Part shown: positions 23,790 through 33,227 of the stretch, piece by piece
Layout: the number at the start of each line of letters is the position of its first letter
Numbering within the stretch: position 1 is the first letter of the stretch
The notes under the pieces: model-generated
What the model was told of the DNA's origin: nothing
Seen by the model: only the letters and a program-made list of their open reading frames with translations
Database searches by the model: none
NCBI RefSeq assembly: GCF_900109745.1
Contig: NZ_FOAV01000009.1
Span: 124,001-188,000, forward strand
Direction: 5' to 3'
Source of the DNA: Roseateles sp. YR242
GTDB lineage: Bacteria; Pseudomonadota; Gammaproteobacteria; Burkholderiales; Burkholderiaceae_C
DNA: 64,000 bases
Position numbers and translations under genes: made by a program

Positions 23790-25181
23790 TCAGAATCCGA
23801 AGGCCAGTCGCAGCCCGCCCCAGTGTCGGCCAGCGACGGTGATGGGGGCGGACGCTTCCTTGAGCAACACGAACTGGCCGCCCCCCATGTCGCGCCGATA
23901 GGTCTGCAGCAGGAAGGGGCGCTGGTTGCGGGCCGAGGCCAGGCCGGTACGGTCGTTGAAGATGCGCCGGTATCGGCTGTTGGCGGTGTTCCAGGCCGTC
24001 TCGCCGGGCCGCTGCGGCTGGCAGTAGCGGCGGTTGTGGGTAGCGACGTAGCCATTGCGGTCCACGGCGATGCAGAACACCACTTTGTCGGAGAAGGTCA
24101 GCATCCGTTCCTGCACCTGCGGGAACAGCTTGTCGGCCAGCTCGGTGAAGCGGGTCAGGTATTGCTGCGGGTCGGTGCCCGCGATGGCTTGGTAGGCCTC
24201 GTCGAACAGCATGCTGCTGTCGATCCGACGCTCTCGCAGCGCCTGCTCCAGCAAGCCGGACACTTCGAGCGCGGCCTGCTGCACGGCTTCGATGTAGGGG
24301 GAGTCGTCCACCGCCACACCGCTGGAAGCGATCTGTTCGATCATCTGTTCGGACAGGCGCAGAAAGCGGTCACTGCAGGCAAAGGCGGATTCGAGCTTGC
24401 GCATGGCCTGCTGGATCTCGACGCCCAGTTCTCCTGAGCGGTCCGCCAGTTGCTGCGTGGTGGCCTGGCTTTGCTGGGCCGACCGGGAGATGAGGTCCAC
24501 ATCCGTCTCCACATCCGCGAAGGCGCGGTGGATGGTGCTCTGCCCCGCAGCGCCCTCATGGCCCACCGCGTCTGCCCGCAGCTCACGGCTGAAGGCCTCG
24601 ATCCGGCTGTCCAGCGTGCCCACCGTACCCATGATGGCCTTGGACGAGGCTTCCACCTGCGCGGCAAGATCCTTGACGGCATCCGCGACCACCCCAAAGC
24701 CGCGGCCCGCTTCGCCCGCCCGCTTGGCTTCGACCGAGGCATTGAAGGCCACCAGCCGCGTCTGCAAGGCGATGCGGGTGATGTCGGAGGCGGCGTCGGA
24801 GACCTGGCGCAAGGTGGCCACGATGCCACCGACCTCGTCCCCCACCACGGCCAGCGCCGTGCGGGCACGGCCCACGGCGTCGCGTGTCTGCGAGGTGGAT
24901 TGATTGATGGCGTCCTGCGCGTGCCGGACTTCGTCCAGTTCGCTGCCCAGCGCCTGCATGGCCTGGGCTTGCGAGAGCACCACCTTCTGCGTGTCCTCGA
25001 GCAGCCCCCGCACCTCGGCCGCATCACGGCCCAGGCGGGACACGCCGCCGGACAGTTCACGAACGACGCGAGTGGTCTGCTGATAAGGGTCCAAGCCTGC
25101 GCCTGCCGTACCCGGTACGGTCGATGCCGCGTCTGGCGTGCCGCCTTTGGTCGGGGCACGCCGGCGCCATGTCTCCCACAT
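23790..25181 (-). CDS. Soluble methyl-accepting chemotaxis-type receptor
   Basis: 463 residues with no transmembrane helix, so a cytoplasmic receptor. The signalling hairpin lies in the first two thirds, with AFNASVEAKRAGEAGRGF and VVADAVKDLA around the tip, a variant of the usual GRGFAVVADEVR. The C-terminal ~130 residues (VVFCIAVDRNGYVATHNRRYCQ) resemble a Cache/PAS-like sensor, so sensing is C-terminal rather than N-terminal. It follows fliA by 66 nt on the same strand; I found no FliA-type promoter in that gap, so it may be read through from the flhB-fliA operon. Confidence 0.88.
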   Translation of the reverse strand: MWETWRRRAPTKGGTPDAASTVPGTAGAGLDPYQQTTRVVRELSGGVSRLGRDAAEVRGLLEDTQKVVLSQAQAMQALGSELDEVRHAQDAINQSTSQTRDAVGRARTALAVVGDEVGGIVATLRQVSDAASDITRIALQTRLVAFNASVEAKRAGEAGRGFGVVADAVKDLAAQVEASSKAIMGTVGTLDSRIEAFSRELRADAVGHEGAAGQSTIHRAFADVETDVDLISRSAQQSQATTQQLADRSGELGVEIQQAMRKLESAFACSDRFLRLSEQMIEQIASSGVAVDDSPYIEAVQQAALEVSGLLEQALRERRIDSSMLFDEAYQAIAGTDPQQYLTRFTELADKLFPQVQERMLTFSDKVVFCIAVDRNGYVATHNRRYCQPQRPGETAWNTANSRYRRIFNDRTGLASARNQRPFLLQTYRRDMGGGQFVLLKEASAPITVAGRHWGGLRLAFGF

Positions 25182-25247
25182 TGCTGCCGCTCCTTGAGGC
25201 TCCGGGCTGCCCGGGACGGGCGGCCAAGGACAGACCTGCCGGCCCTT

Positions 25248-25961
25248 TTACCAGTCGCGAAGCTTGACGCGCAAGCGGGCAATCGCCTGACTGTGGAGCT
25301 GACACACGCGGGATTCGGTGACCTTCAACACCGCAGCGATTTCCTTGAGGTTCATGTCGTGCTCGTAATACATCGACATGACGTAGCCCTCGCGCTCCGG
25401 GAGGTTCTTGATGGCCTCCACCAGCGCCTCGCGCATGCGGTGGTCCCGCAGCATGCTCATGGGGTCGGCGGTGTCGTCACCCACATGGCGGTCGAGGTAA
25501 TCGTCGTCGCCGTCATCGCCGGAGATGTCTTCCAGGTAGACGAGCTGGGTGCCGCGCACCTTGGACAGCATCTCCTGGTAATCCGCCAGGCTGATGCCCA
25601 TCTCGTCGGCAATCTCGGATTCCTGCGGCGCACGGCCGAGCTTTTGCTCCAGCTTGTGCACGGCGGATTCGATGGAGCGTTGCTGGCGGCGATTGCCGCG
25701 GCTCATCCAGTCCGAGCCGCGCAGCTCATCGAGCATGGCGCCACGGATGCGCTGGGTGGCGAAGGTCTCGAACTGCACGCCTTGCGCGGTGTCAAAACGC
25801 GACAAGGCGTCGGTCAGCCCGATCAGGCCGACCTGGATCAGGTCGTCCAGTTCCACGTTCGCCGGCAGCTTGGCAATCATCTGATGTGCCAGGCGTCGCA
25901 CCAGCGGGCTGTACTGGCGGATCAGCGAGTTGTTGTCGAGTTGGCCCTTGGCGGTATACAT
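25248..25961 (-). CDS. fliA: Flagellar sigma factor 28
   Basis: 237 residues, normal for FliA. Sigma region 2 is YSPLVRRLAHQMIAKLPANVELDDLIQVGLIGLTDAL, with FATQRIRGAMLDELR typical of the sigma-28 core-binding and -10 recognition part. Region 3 follows (RAPQESEIADEMGI), then region 4 with LKEIAAVLKVTESRVCQLHSQAI for -35 recognition. It directs late flagellar genes; matching promoters are seen before motA, fliC1, fliC2, fliD and fliS in this window. The start is the ATG at 25961, 22 nt after the flhG stop. Confidence 0.97.
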   Translation of the reverse strand: MYTAKGQLDNNSLIRQYSPLVRRLAHQMIAKLPANVELDDLIQVGLIGLTDALSRFDTAQGVQFETFATQRIRGAMLDELRGSDWMSRGNRRQQRSIESAVHKLEQKLGRAPQESEIADEMGISLADYQEMLSKVRGTQLVYLEDISGDDGDDDYLDRHVGDDTADPMSMLRDHRMREALVEAIKNLPEREGYVMSMYYEHDMNLKEIAAVLKVTESRVCQLHSQAIARLRVKLRDW

Positions 25962-25983
25962 GCTTGACTCCAAGACCAGGGAC

Positions 25984-26802
25984 TCAATGAGGCGAGGCCT
26001 GCACGCGGCCCGGGTTGGGCTGCCACATGGGGCGCGGGCGCAGCGGCATGGCGTCGGCGGGGCTGTCCAGCGCGGCGCCAGGCACGGAGGCCAGCAGCAG
26101 TTCGCGCGCCATGTGGCGCAGCTCGGGTGTGAGCGGCGCCGTGGCTGGCTGCTTCGGGTCGAGGCAGCCCCACTCGCGCAGCACGGCGCCAAGGAAGCCA
26201 TCGCCGCAACTGGAGAGTTGCTGCGCAATACGTTCGGCCAGGCGCAGTTGCGGCGAGCAGGCCAGCAACAGGCTGTAGACCATCAGGCCGGCGCGCTGGG
26301 TCAGCCACTTCATGCCGGCATAGGCGTGGGTGACGCTCTGCACGTCGGTGTCGGCCAGCAGCACCGGTCGCACTTCCCGCGAGACCAGCACGCGGGACAG
26401 TTCGGCCGCGCTCGCATGCAGCAGGACAACGTCGGCAAAGGGCGCGGCATCGGTCACGGCCTCCAGGAACTGGGCGGCGGAACCGTTGGCATTGATATAG
26501 CGCAGCGGCAGACCGCGCGCGGCCAGGAAGGACACCTTGGACGACAGCGGCTCGACACAGGCGGCCAGGTCCACTGCGGCCAGTTCGGAGGCGGCGACGG
26601 CCTGTTCGCCGGCGTCCACGACCAGGGTGTGCAGGCCGAGCTCGCCGAAGGCGGCGCACAGCCCCTCCAGCAAGGCCCCGCTGCCCACCACATGCGGGTT
26701 GCTCACCACCGGCACCACACGCACCCGGGCGGTGGCGAAGAGTCGGCGCAGGCCGTCGGCCTGGTCCTTGGGAGCATTGCTGTGGCTCATCGGGTCGCGC
26801 AT
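25984..26802 (-). CDS. flhG: FlhG/FleN-like MinD-family protein with degenerate P-loop
   Basis: 272 residues between flhF and fliA, the standard flhG position. It starts QADGLRRLF, the conserved N-terminal DQAxGLR motif of FlhG, then a MinD-like first strand. The expected Walker A (GKGGVGKT) is replaced by SNPHVVGSGA, and the following DxD-type residues read VVDAG. It is therefore unlikely to bind or hydrolyse ATP in the canonical way. FlhG with FlhF sets flagellar number and FlhG also stimulates FlhF GTPase through its N-terminus, which is preserved. Starts at 26802 or 26790 are both possible. The gap to flhF is 181 nt, long for this operon. Confidence 0.8.
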   Translation of the reverse strand: MRDPMSHSNAPKDQADGLRRLFATARVRVVPVVSNPHVVGSGALLEGLCAAFGELGLHTLVVDAGEQAVAASELAAVDLAACVEPLSSKVSFLAARGLPLRYINANGSAAQFLEAVTDAAPFADVVLLHASAAELSRVLVSREVRPVLLADTDVQSVTHAYAGMKWLTQRAGLMVYSLLLACSPQLRLAERIAQQLSSCGDGFLGAVLREWGCLDPKQPATAPLTPELRHMARELLLASVPGAALDSPADAMPLRPRPMWQPNPGRVQASPH

Positions 26803-26983
26803 GGGCTGCTCTGTCTTCTGCTTTCCGTTACCGGAAGTTTCGCTGTGAGTACCGGGTCGCCATACCGAATTGAACGGGCAAAACACCCTGCATTTCAAGT
26901 CGATCCGGTGACGGTCGGAGGGCATTCCTCTGCTGATGCGGGGGGTCGTGTCCCGCCAGTCAGCGACAAGGATCGCTGGCTGG

Positions 26984-28636
26984 TCAGTTCAGACCCATCG
27001 AGGAAGCCGTTTTCGCCGAGGCACCGAGACCGGTGCCGGCAGCAAAGATCAGGTTCACGTCCGAGGCATCCATGCGCCAGGCAGACTGGCCATGGCTGCG
27101 CAAGGCGCGTTGCACCAGGGCTTGCGACGACAGGCGATGCCAATCTTCCGGCACACGCTGGCCGTTGGCCACACCAATCACGCGCAGCTTGTGACGGATC
27201 ACCGTATCCAGCGCCGGGGCCAGCTTCACGGCCTCGTCGATCTTGGACAGGATCACGCCCTGGGCTTCGCTGCCGCGCCAGGCCTGGACCACGTCTTCGA
27301 TGGTTTCGCCCTGCTGGGCGGAATTCACCACCAGCAAGCGCTTGATGCTCTTGTGGGCCAGCATGTCCAGCAGTTCGGCGGTACGGCTGTCGCGCTGGGC
27401 GGTGCCGGCGGTGTCGATCAGGACCATCTTCTTGCCCGACAGCAGCTCCAGCAGGTCTTCCAGCGAGGCGCGGTCATGCGCGGTGTGCACCGGCACGCCC
27501 AGGATGCGGCCGTAGGCGCGCAGTTGCTCGTGGGCACCAATCCGGTAGGCGTCCAGGGTGATCAGGCCGAGCTGGCTGGCACCGTACTTGGTGGCAAAGG
27601 CCGCCGCAATCTTGGCCGTCGTGGTGGTCTTGCCCACGCCCGTGGAGCCGATCAGGGCAAACACACCGCCCTGGTCTTCCAGGGGAGGCATCTGCTCGGC
27701 GGTGGCGACATTGCGCGACAGCACGTTGGCGGCCCAGGCGGTGCCTTCGGCTTCCTCGGTGGCTTGCGCCGGCAGGCCGTCCACCAGCTTGCGCACCAGG
27801 CCCGGGGAGAAACCGGCATCCAGCAGCTTCTGGGTCAGGCGGGCCTGCGTCGGCTGGCGTTGCAGCTTTTCCATGAAGGCCAGGGCGCCGAAGCGCTCTT
27901 CGATCAGGCCCTTCATGGCGCGCAGTTCGGTCATCATTTCCTGCTCGCGGCGAGCCGGCATGCTGTCCATGCTGGGCACGCCGAAGCCACCCAGGTCGGG
28001 GGTGTGCTGCATCGCGGCCTGCTGGACACGGATCTCGTCGCGCAGCACCGGCGGCACGATACGCGGCGCAGGCTCAGGGTGATAGGCCGGCGCTTCATCG
28101 ACACGGCGGGCACCCAGGGTCTGCATGGCGCTGCGGGCGCGCTGGTCGCGGGCCTGCACCATGGAGGCCACGGATTCCTGCATGGCGGCCGGGGCGGGCT
28201 CGTCCATCATCGGGTCGGGCTGGCCGTTCATTTCGGCGGCGCGGCGCTTGAGCATGCGTTCACGCACATAGTCCTGGAAGGACAGCGTGCTCATGGCCAT
28301 GGCGTTGACGTCGTCACCGATCGAAGGCGGCTGGCCGTGCGAGAAGCCAGGCTCCTGGCGCGGCGCCGACAGACGCTGCTTGATGGCCTGGCGCGGCTGC
28401 GGCTCAGCATGCGCGGCGCGCGGGGCAGCCTGAGGCGCCGTCCGGGGGGCAGCGACGCGCGGGGCGGAAGCCGCCACTCGCTCGATCTGCGACATCCCCT
28501 CCGGCGCCATGGCCAGCACCTCCACCCCTTCGGGGCAGGGCTTGTTGGACAGCACCACGGCTTCGTCGCCAAAGGCCTGGCGGACCAGGCTCATGGCTTC
28601 GCGGGTGTTGCGGGCAGTAAATCGCTTGACGTTCAT
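26984..28636 (-). CDS. flhF: Flagellar biosynthesis SRP-type GTPase
   Basis: 550 residues. The N-terminal B domain starts MNVKRFTARNTREAMSLVRQ. A long low-complexity linker rich in Ala, Pro and Arg follows (about residues 60-230), then the N and G domains: P-loop IGSTGVGKTTTTAKIA, DAYRIGAHEQL, and DTAGTAQRD. FlhF is an SRP-like GTPase that positions or promotes flagellar assembly at the membrane. Its start overlaps the flhA stop by four bases. The linker is longer than in many homologues. Confidence 0.95.
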   Translation of the reverse strand: MNVKRFTARNTREAMSLVRQAFGDEAVVLSNKPCPEGVEVLAMAPEGMSQIERVAASAPRVAAPRTAPQAAPRAAHAEPQPRQAIKQRLSAPRQEPGFSHGQPPSIGDDVNAMAMSTLSFQDYVRERMLKRRAAEMNGQPDPMMDEPAPAAMQESVASMVQARDQRARSAMQTLGARRVDEAPAYHPEPAPRIVPPVLRDEIRVQQAAMQHTPDLGGFGVPSMDSMPARREQEMMTELRAMKGLIEERFGALAFMEKLQRQPTQARLTQKLLDAGFSPGLVRKLVDGLPAQATEEAEGTAWAANVLSRNVATAEQMPPLEDQGGVFALIGSTGVGKTTTTAKIAAAFATKYGASQLGLITLDAYRIGAHEQLRAYGRILGVPVHTAHDRASLEDLLELLSGKKMVLIDTAGTAQRDSRTAELLDMLAHKSIKRLLVVNSAQQGETIEDVVQAWRGSEAQGVILSKIDEAVKLAPALDTVIRHKLRVIGVANGQRVPEDWHRLSSQALVQRALRSHGQSAWRMDASDVNLIFAAGTGLGASAKTASSMGLN

Positions 28637-30735
28637 GCCGTGCCTCCGATGATGGAGCCGATGCGGATAGTGTGCGTTTCCGGGATCTCGCTATGGCCAA
28701 GCACCTTCAGACGCGGGGCAGCGCGCTTCAGGAGCCGGGCCAGGGGGGCGCGGATCAGGTCGGGTACCAGCAGACAGGCAGGCAGGCCACGGTCTTCCTG
28801 AGACTGGGCGGTCTGCGCGGCGCTGCGGGCCAGCGTGTCAGCCACGCCAGGATCCAGTGCAGCACCGTGCGGGGAATTCAGGGCCTGTGTCACCAGGCGC
28901 TCCAGTTCGGGTTCGAGGGCAATGACGTCCAGTTCTTTCGCCGGACCGTAGATCTGCTGCACGATCGCCGGAGCGATGTGAATGCGGATACGACGGGCCA
29001 GTTCGGCCGGATCCGAGGTCTGGCTGGCGTTTTCGGCCAGGCTTTCCACCACGGAACGCATATCGCGGATGTGCACGCCCTCTTCCAGCAGGAACTGGAG
29101 GACTCGTTGCAGGTTGGCGATATTGACCATTTTGGGAATCACGTCTTCAATCAACTGAGGCGCTTGCTTGGTGAGGTGTTCCACCAGCTGCTGGGTTTCC
29201 ACTCGGCCCAACAATCGGGCCGCGTGAACTTGCATCAAGTGTGAGAGATGTGTGGCCACGACGGTCGCGCAATCAACGACCGTAAAGCCTGCCATTTGTG
29301 CCATTTCCCGTTGCCGGTCTTCGATCCAGACCGCCGGGAGGCCAAAGGCGGGGTCGGTGGTTTGCGTACCGATCAGTTTTTGGGTCGCGTGACCCGGGTT
29401 GATCGCCAGCCACATGCCCGGGTAGGCCTCGGCTTCGCCGATGACGGCACCGCGCAGGGTGACGCGGTACTGGCTGGGGCGCAGTTCGAGGTTGTCGCGG
29501 ATGTGGACGGACGGGGGCAGGAAACCGACGTCTTGCGCAAACTTGCGGCGTACGCCCTTGATGCGGCTGAGCAGGTCGCCTTCGCGGCTCTTGTCGACCA
29601 GGGCGATCAGGCGGTAGCCGACTTCCAGGCCCAGGGTGTCCACCGGGGCGACGTCTTCCCAGCTGGCTTCGGCGTCCGGGTTGGGGGCACCCGCCGTGGG
29701 GGTGGCCGCCTTGGCCGCAGCAGCCGCCTGCGTCTCCTTGGTTTCCTTCTGCTTCATCCAGTAGGTCAGGTAGCCCAGGCCACCGGCGATCAGCAGGAAG
29801 ACCAGGTGCGGCATGCCCGGGATCAGGCCCAGGACGGCCACCACGCCGGCGGTGATGCCCACGGCCTTGGTGGAGCCGAAGACCTGCTTGCCGATCATGG
29901 CGCCGACATCCTTGTCCTTGCCGACGCGGGAGACGACCAGGGCGGAGGCCACCGAGATCAGCAGCGCAGGCACCTGGGCGACCAGGGCGTCACCCACGGC
30001 CAGCAGGATGTAGCTGTCAGCGGCCTGGCCGGCGGACAGGCCGTGCTGGGCCACGCCGATGATGAAACCACCGACGATGTTGATGAACAGGATCAGGATG
30101 CCGGCCACGGCATCACCACGGACGAACTTGCTGGCACCGTCCATGGAGCCGAAGAAGTCGGCTTCGTCGCTGAGTTCGGCGCGGCGGCGCTTGGCTTCCT
30201 TTTCGTCGATCAGGCCAGCGGAGAGGTCCGCATCCACGGCCATCTGCTTGCCGGGCATGGCGTCCAGCGTGAAGCGGGCACCGACCTCGGCGATCCGCTC
30301 CGCACCCTTGGTGACGACGATGAAGTTGATGACCACCAGGATGGCGAAAACAATCAGGCCGACGGCGAAGTTGCCGCCGATCAGGAAGTGGCCAAAACTC
30401 TCGATCACCTGGCCGGCGGCGCCAGCCCCGGTATGGCCTTCCATGAGCACGACGCGGGTGGAGGCGACGTTCAGGGACAGCCGCATCAGGGTGGTGAGCA
30501 GCAGCACGGTCGGGAAGGCCGCGAAGTCCAGCGGCCGGACCATGTGCGAGGCCACCATCATGACCATGATGGCCATGGCGATGTTGAAGGTGAAGAACAG
30601 ATCCAGGGCGAACGGCGGCAGGGGCAGCACCATCATCGCCAAAATCATCATGACGGCGATCGGCGCACCCAGCGCGCCAATAATCGCGGCGCGGGGTCCG
30701 AGGAGGTTCTGCAAACGGGCCAGGAGCTCGTTCAT
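28633..30735 (-). CDS. flhA: Flagellar type III export gate protein FlhA
   Basis: 700 residues, normal length. The N-terminal half has about eight membrane helices (AVMMILAMMVLPLPPFALDL onward) with the FHIPEP-region equivalent GARFTLDAMPGKQMAVDADL between them. The C-terminal cytoplasmic half begins around residue 340 and binds export chaperones and substrates. It is the nonameric ring of the export gate, working with FlhB and FliPQR encoded at 60-62 kb. It is coupled by overlap to flhF and lies 23 nt after flhB. Confidence 0.97.
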   Translation of the reverse strand: MNELLARLQNLLGPRAAIIGALGAPIAVMMILAMMVLPLPPFALDLFFTFNIAMAIMVMMVASHMVRPLDFAAFPTVLLLTTLMRLSLNVASTRVVLMEGHTGAGAAGQVIESFGHFLIGGNFAVGLIVFAILVVINFIVVTKGAERIAEVGARFTLDAMPGKQMAVDADLSAGLIDEKEAKRRRAELSDEADFFGSMDGASKFVRGDAVAGILILFINIVGGFIIGVAQHGLSAGQAADSYILLAVGDALVAQVPALLISVASALVVSRVGKDKDVGAMIGKQVFGSTKAVGITAGVVAVLGLIPGMPHLVFLLIAGGLGYLTYWMKQKETKETQAAAAAKAATPTAGAPNPDAEASWEDVAPVDTLGLEVGYRLIALVDKSREGDLLSRIKGVRRKFAQDVGFLPPSVHIRDNLELRPSQYRVTLRGAVIGEAEAYPGMWLAINPGHATQKLIGTQTTDPAFGLPAVWIEDRQREMAQMAGFTVVDCATVVATHLSHLMQVHAARLLGRVETQQLVEHLTKQAPQLIEDVIPKMVNIANLQRVLQFLLEEGVHIRDMRSVVESLAENASQTSDPAELARRIRIHIAPAIVQQIYGPAKELDVIALEPELERLVTQALNSPHGAALDPGVADTLARSAAQTAQSQEDRGLPACLLVPDLIRAPLARLLKRAAPRLKVLGHSEIPETHTIRIGSIIGGTA

Positions 30736-30758
30736 GGTTCAGCCTTCTTGAATCTGCG

Positions 30759-31958
30759 TCAACGTTGAGGGGCGGCTTCAGCGAACAGGTCGTCCTGTTC
30801 GTCTGCCGGAGGGGTCCAGCCCGGCTTCTTGTGCGGATCGAGGTCGTCCGGCACGCTCGGGTTGGGCGCTTCGTTCGGGGTGGCACCGCGGCCGGCCATG
30901 GCGGCCTTCAGCTGGTACACATAGGCCAGCACCTGGGCGACCGCGCCAAAGAGAGCGCCAGGGATTTCGCGGTCGATCTCGGCGTGGGCGTACAGGGCAC
31001 GGGCCAGGGCGGGGGCACGCAGCACCGGGACCTTGCTGTCCTTGGCGATGTCGCGGATCTTGAAGGCCAGCAGGTCCAGGCCCTTGGCGACGACACGGGG
31101 CGCGCCCATCTTGGTCTCGTCATACTGGATGGCGACGGCATAGTGGGTCGGGTTCATGACGACCAGGTCGGCCTTGGGCACGGCGGCGAGCATCTGGCGC
31201 TTGATCAGCTCGCGGGCCTTGTGGCGCATCTTGTGCTTCATTTCAAGGTTGCCTTCGGCTTCCTTGAGTTCGTTCTTGGCTTCCTCGCGCGACATCTTCA
31301 GGCGCTTCATGTACATGAAACGCTGCAGGGGCAGGTCGATGGCCGCGAACATGAACAGCGCGATGCCCAGCAGCATCATGCCGCCCATGAGCTGCTGGCC
31401 GGCGAAAGCCAGGGCTGCAGGCAGGGGCACGGACATGATGCCGACGAAACCAGCCACCCGATCCTTCAGGGCCAGGGCGCCGATGACGCCAAGGACGAGG
31501 CTGAGCAGGCAGGCCTTGAGGGCCTGGGTGAGGTTCTGCCACTGGAAGAGGCGGCCAAATCCGTTGATGGGATTCAGGTGGGTGAACTTGGGGGCCAGCG
31601 GCTTCATGGTGAAGTTCCAGCCGCCGCCAGCCAGGTGGCCGGCGATGGCGGCTACCGCCAGGATCAGCAGGCCGGGCAGCACCAGGGCAAAGGCCTGCCA
31701 GGTCAAGCCGGACAGGCGCTCGGTCATCATGCCGGCGGTGCGCAGCTGTTCGGCATCGAAACGCAGGGAGCCTTCCAGCATGTGCTGAAGCGTCGCCACC
31801 GTCGAGGGCGCCGTGGACGCAATCAAGGCACCACCGGCCGCCATCACGGTGAAGTGAGGCAGGTCACGGGAGCGCGGCAGTTGCCCTTCCTTGCGAGACC
31901 TTTCGATCTTCTTCTGCGAGGCGGGTAAGTTGCGGTCTTGTGCGTCTTGGTCGGCCAT
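30759..31958 (-). CDS. flhB: Flagellar export switch protein FlhB
   Basis: 399 residues from the ATG at 31958 (the MADQD start; an upstream in-frame start at 31985 adds nine residues with no ribosome site). Four membrane helices lie in the first 230 residues, preceded by the typical QKKIERSRKEGQLPRSRDL. The autocleavage motif NPTHYAVAIQYD is intact, so the specificity switch from hook to filament export should work. First gene of the flhB-flhA-flhF-flhG-fliA run, preceded by a 614-nt repeat-rich region. Confidence 0.97.
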   Translation of the reverse strand: MADQDAQDRNLPASQKKIERSRKEGQLPRSRDLPHFTVMAAGGALIASTAPSTVATLQHMLEGSLRFDAEQLRTAGMMTERLSGLTWQAFALVLPGLLILAVAAIAGHLAGGGWNFTMKPLAPKFTHLNPINGFGRLFQWQNLTQALKACLLSLVLGVIGALALKDRVAGFVGIMSVPLPAALAFAGQQLMGGMMLLGIALFMFAAIDLPLQRFMYMKRLKMSREEAKNELKEAEGNLEMKHKMRHKARELIKRQMLAAVPKADLVVMNPTHYAVAIQYDETKMGAPRVVAKGLDLLAFKIRDIAKDSKVPVLRAPALARALYAHAEIDREIPGALFGAVAQVLAYVYQLKAAMAGRGATPNEAPNPSVPDDLDPHKKPGWTPPADEQDDLFAEAAPQR

Positions 31959-32100
31959 GGGCGGGGTGGTCGTCCACAGCACCATGCCGTGGCCCCGCCA
32001 TTGTTCGGCTTAACGGGGGCTGGCTTTAGGCAGATAAGGGGGAGAAAACCGGTGGTTCTTCTGGCTGAGAAGCTGCCGGATTCTCGCGTTCGAGGGCCGC

Positions 32101-32149
32101 GTTCGCGTTCGCGTTCGCGTTCGCGGATCGGACCGGACCGGACCGGACC
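32101..32149. repeat. Hexamer and pentamer simple repeats upstream of flhB
   Basis: (GTTCGC)x4 at 32101-32124 and (GGACC)x4 at 32130-32149, about 140-190 bases upstream of the flhB start on its non-template side. Tracts of this kind can change length by slippage and alter promoter spacing. Confidence 0.85.
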
Positions 32150-32208
32150 CGGGCCATGTTCGGAGATCGGAGCGCGGGCGGCGTGCCCTGAAAATCGGGC
32201 GCGCGAGT

Positions 32209-32249
32209 CCGGAGGTCTTGAGGGCTTTGCCCTCAAGACTCCCCTCCGG
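32209..32249. terminator. Long hairpin upstream of flhB
   Basis: Perfect 11-bp stem GTCTTGAGGGC (32215-32225) / GCCCTCAAGAC (32229-32239) with a TTT loop, extended by CCGGAG/CTCCGG arms (32209-32214, 32244-32249) across a 4-nt bulge. It could terminate cheZ transcription reading toward flhB; no clear T-tract is seen on either strand. Confidence 0.45.
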
Positions 32250-32572
32250 TGCTCAAAATTCGGGGCGGGCCCAACTCGCTTCGCTCACCTTCGGCTCGCT
32301 CCGCTCAAACAGCCGGTCCCTCTAGTCAGTTAACGAAGCGCGCTCCGCGCGCCCCCCCCCGAATTTCTCCGCTCCTCAGCTCCTCCCACGCACGCCCGAT
32401 TTCCAGGGCACACCACCCGTCCACCACCGAGATCCGCCGCCAATTTGCAACTCCAACTCCCGGCGTAAACCCGAAGTCGCGTTGGGAAATCTGGGCGTGA
32501 CGGGGTGCCGTGTCGGCGCTTGCTACGCGGACCACGGCGCGAGGGCCTCAAAGCCCTCAGAACACCGAGGTT

Positions 32573-33208
32573 TTAGAAGCCTAGGGACGCCAGGAGGTCA
32601 TCCACTTCGGACTGGTTCGATACCACGTCCGTACGGCCTTCAGGGTTCACCACCGGGCCTTGCAGGATGTTGTGGTCCACCTTCTCACGCTGCTCAGGCG
32701 GCACCACCTGCAGCAGCAGCTTGACCAGGCTGTCCTCCAGGTCATTGGCCAGCGTCACCACCTTGGCCACCACTTGGCCCGTCAGGTCATGAAAGTCCTG
32801 CGCCATCATGATGTCGGTCAGGTGGGTATCGATCTTGGAGGTCGAGCTCTCGACTTCCTTCACGAAGTTGAAGACCGCACCCGTCGCCACCGCCTTCACC
32901 GGATCCGCCGTGATGGCCTGGGCCATCGCGTTGGCCGCAGCAGAGATGCGTGCATGCTCCGCCTTGGCCTGATCCACCGAGTTCAGCACCTTGTTGGCGG
33001 CATCTGCCGTCTTCGTGGCGATATAGGTCAGACGGCTGCGTGCGTCCGGCAAGCCGTCCGTGGCCACCTGCAGCTTGGGCATCACGCCCAGTTGTTGCAT
33101 CGTGTCGTGCAACACGCGGGTAATCGTGCCGATCTGCTGGAACACATCCGGCGATACGGCCAACGGCTCAGTCCCTTGACCCAGTTTGGCCAATTCTTCC
33201 ATCTGCAT
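32573..33208 (-). CDS. cheZ: CheY-P phosphatase CheZ
   Basis: 211 residues from the ATG at 33208, chosen for the GGGGAG ribosome site. The long central helices carry the CheZ active-site region MMAQDFHDLTGQVVAKVV, where D and Q of QDFHDLTGQ are the phosphatase residues. The C-terminus SEVDDLLASLGF is the CheY-binding helix. It sits 19 nt after cheY. cheA and cheW are not in this window. Confidence 0.95.
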   Translation of the reverse strand: MQMEELAKLGQGTEPLAVSPDVFQQIGTITRVLHDTMQQLGVMPKLQVATDGLPDARSRLTYIATKTADAANKVLNSVDQAKAEHARISAAANAMAQAITADPVKAVATGAVFNFVKEVESSTSKIDTHLTDIMMAQDFHDLTGQVVAKVVTLANDLEDSLVKLLLQVVPPEQREKVDHNILQGPVVNPEGRTDVVSNQSEVDDLLASLGF

Positions 33209-33227
33209 GGTGGTACTCCCCAACGCG

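Larger units (their letters stand above)
31959..32572. other. Intergenic region between cheZ and flhB with short-sequence repeats
   Basis: 614 bases without a supported gene. It contains four GTTCGC hexamers (32101-32124) followed by four GGACC pentamers (32130-32149), a long hairpin at 32209-32249, and GC-rich sequence with runs of C at 32351-32360. GAGGGC/GCCCTC arms near 32542-32559 could be a weak cheZ terminator. The flhB promoter must lie here but I could not place it. Confidence 0.55.
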
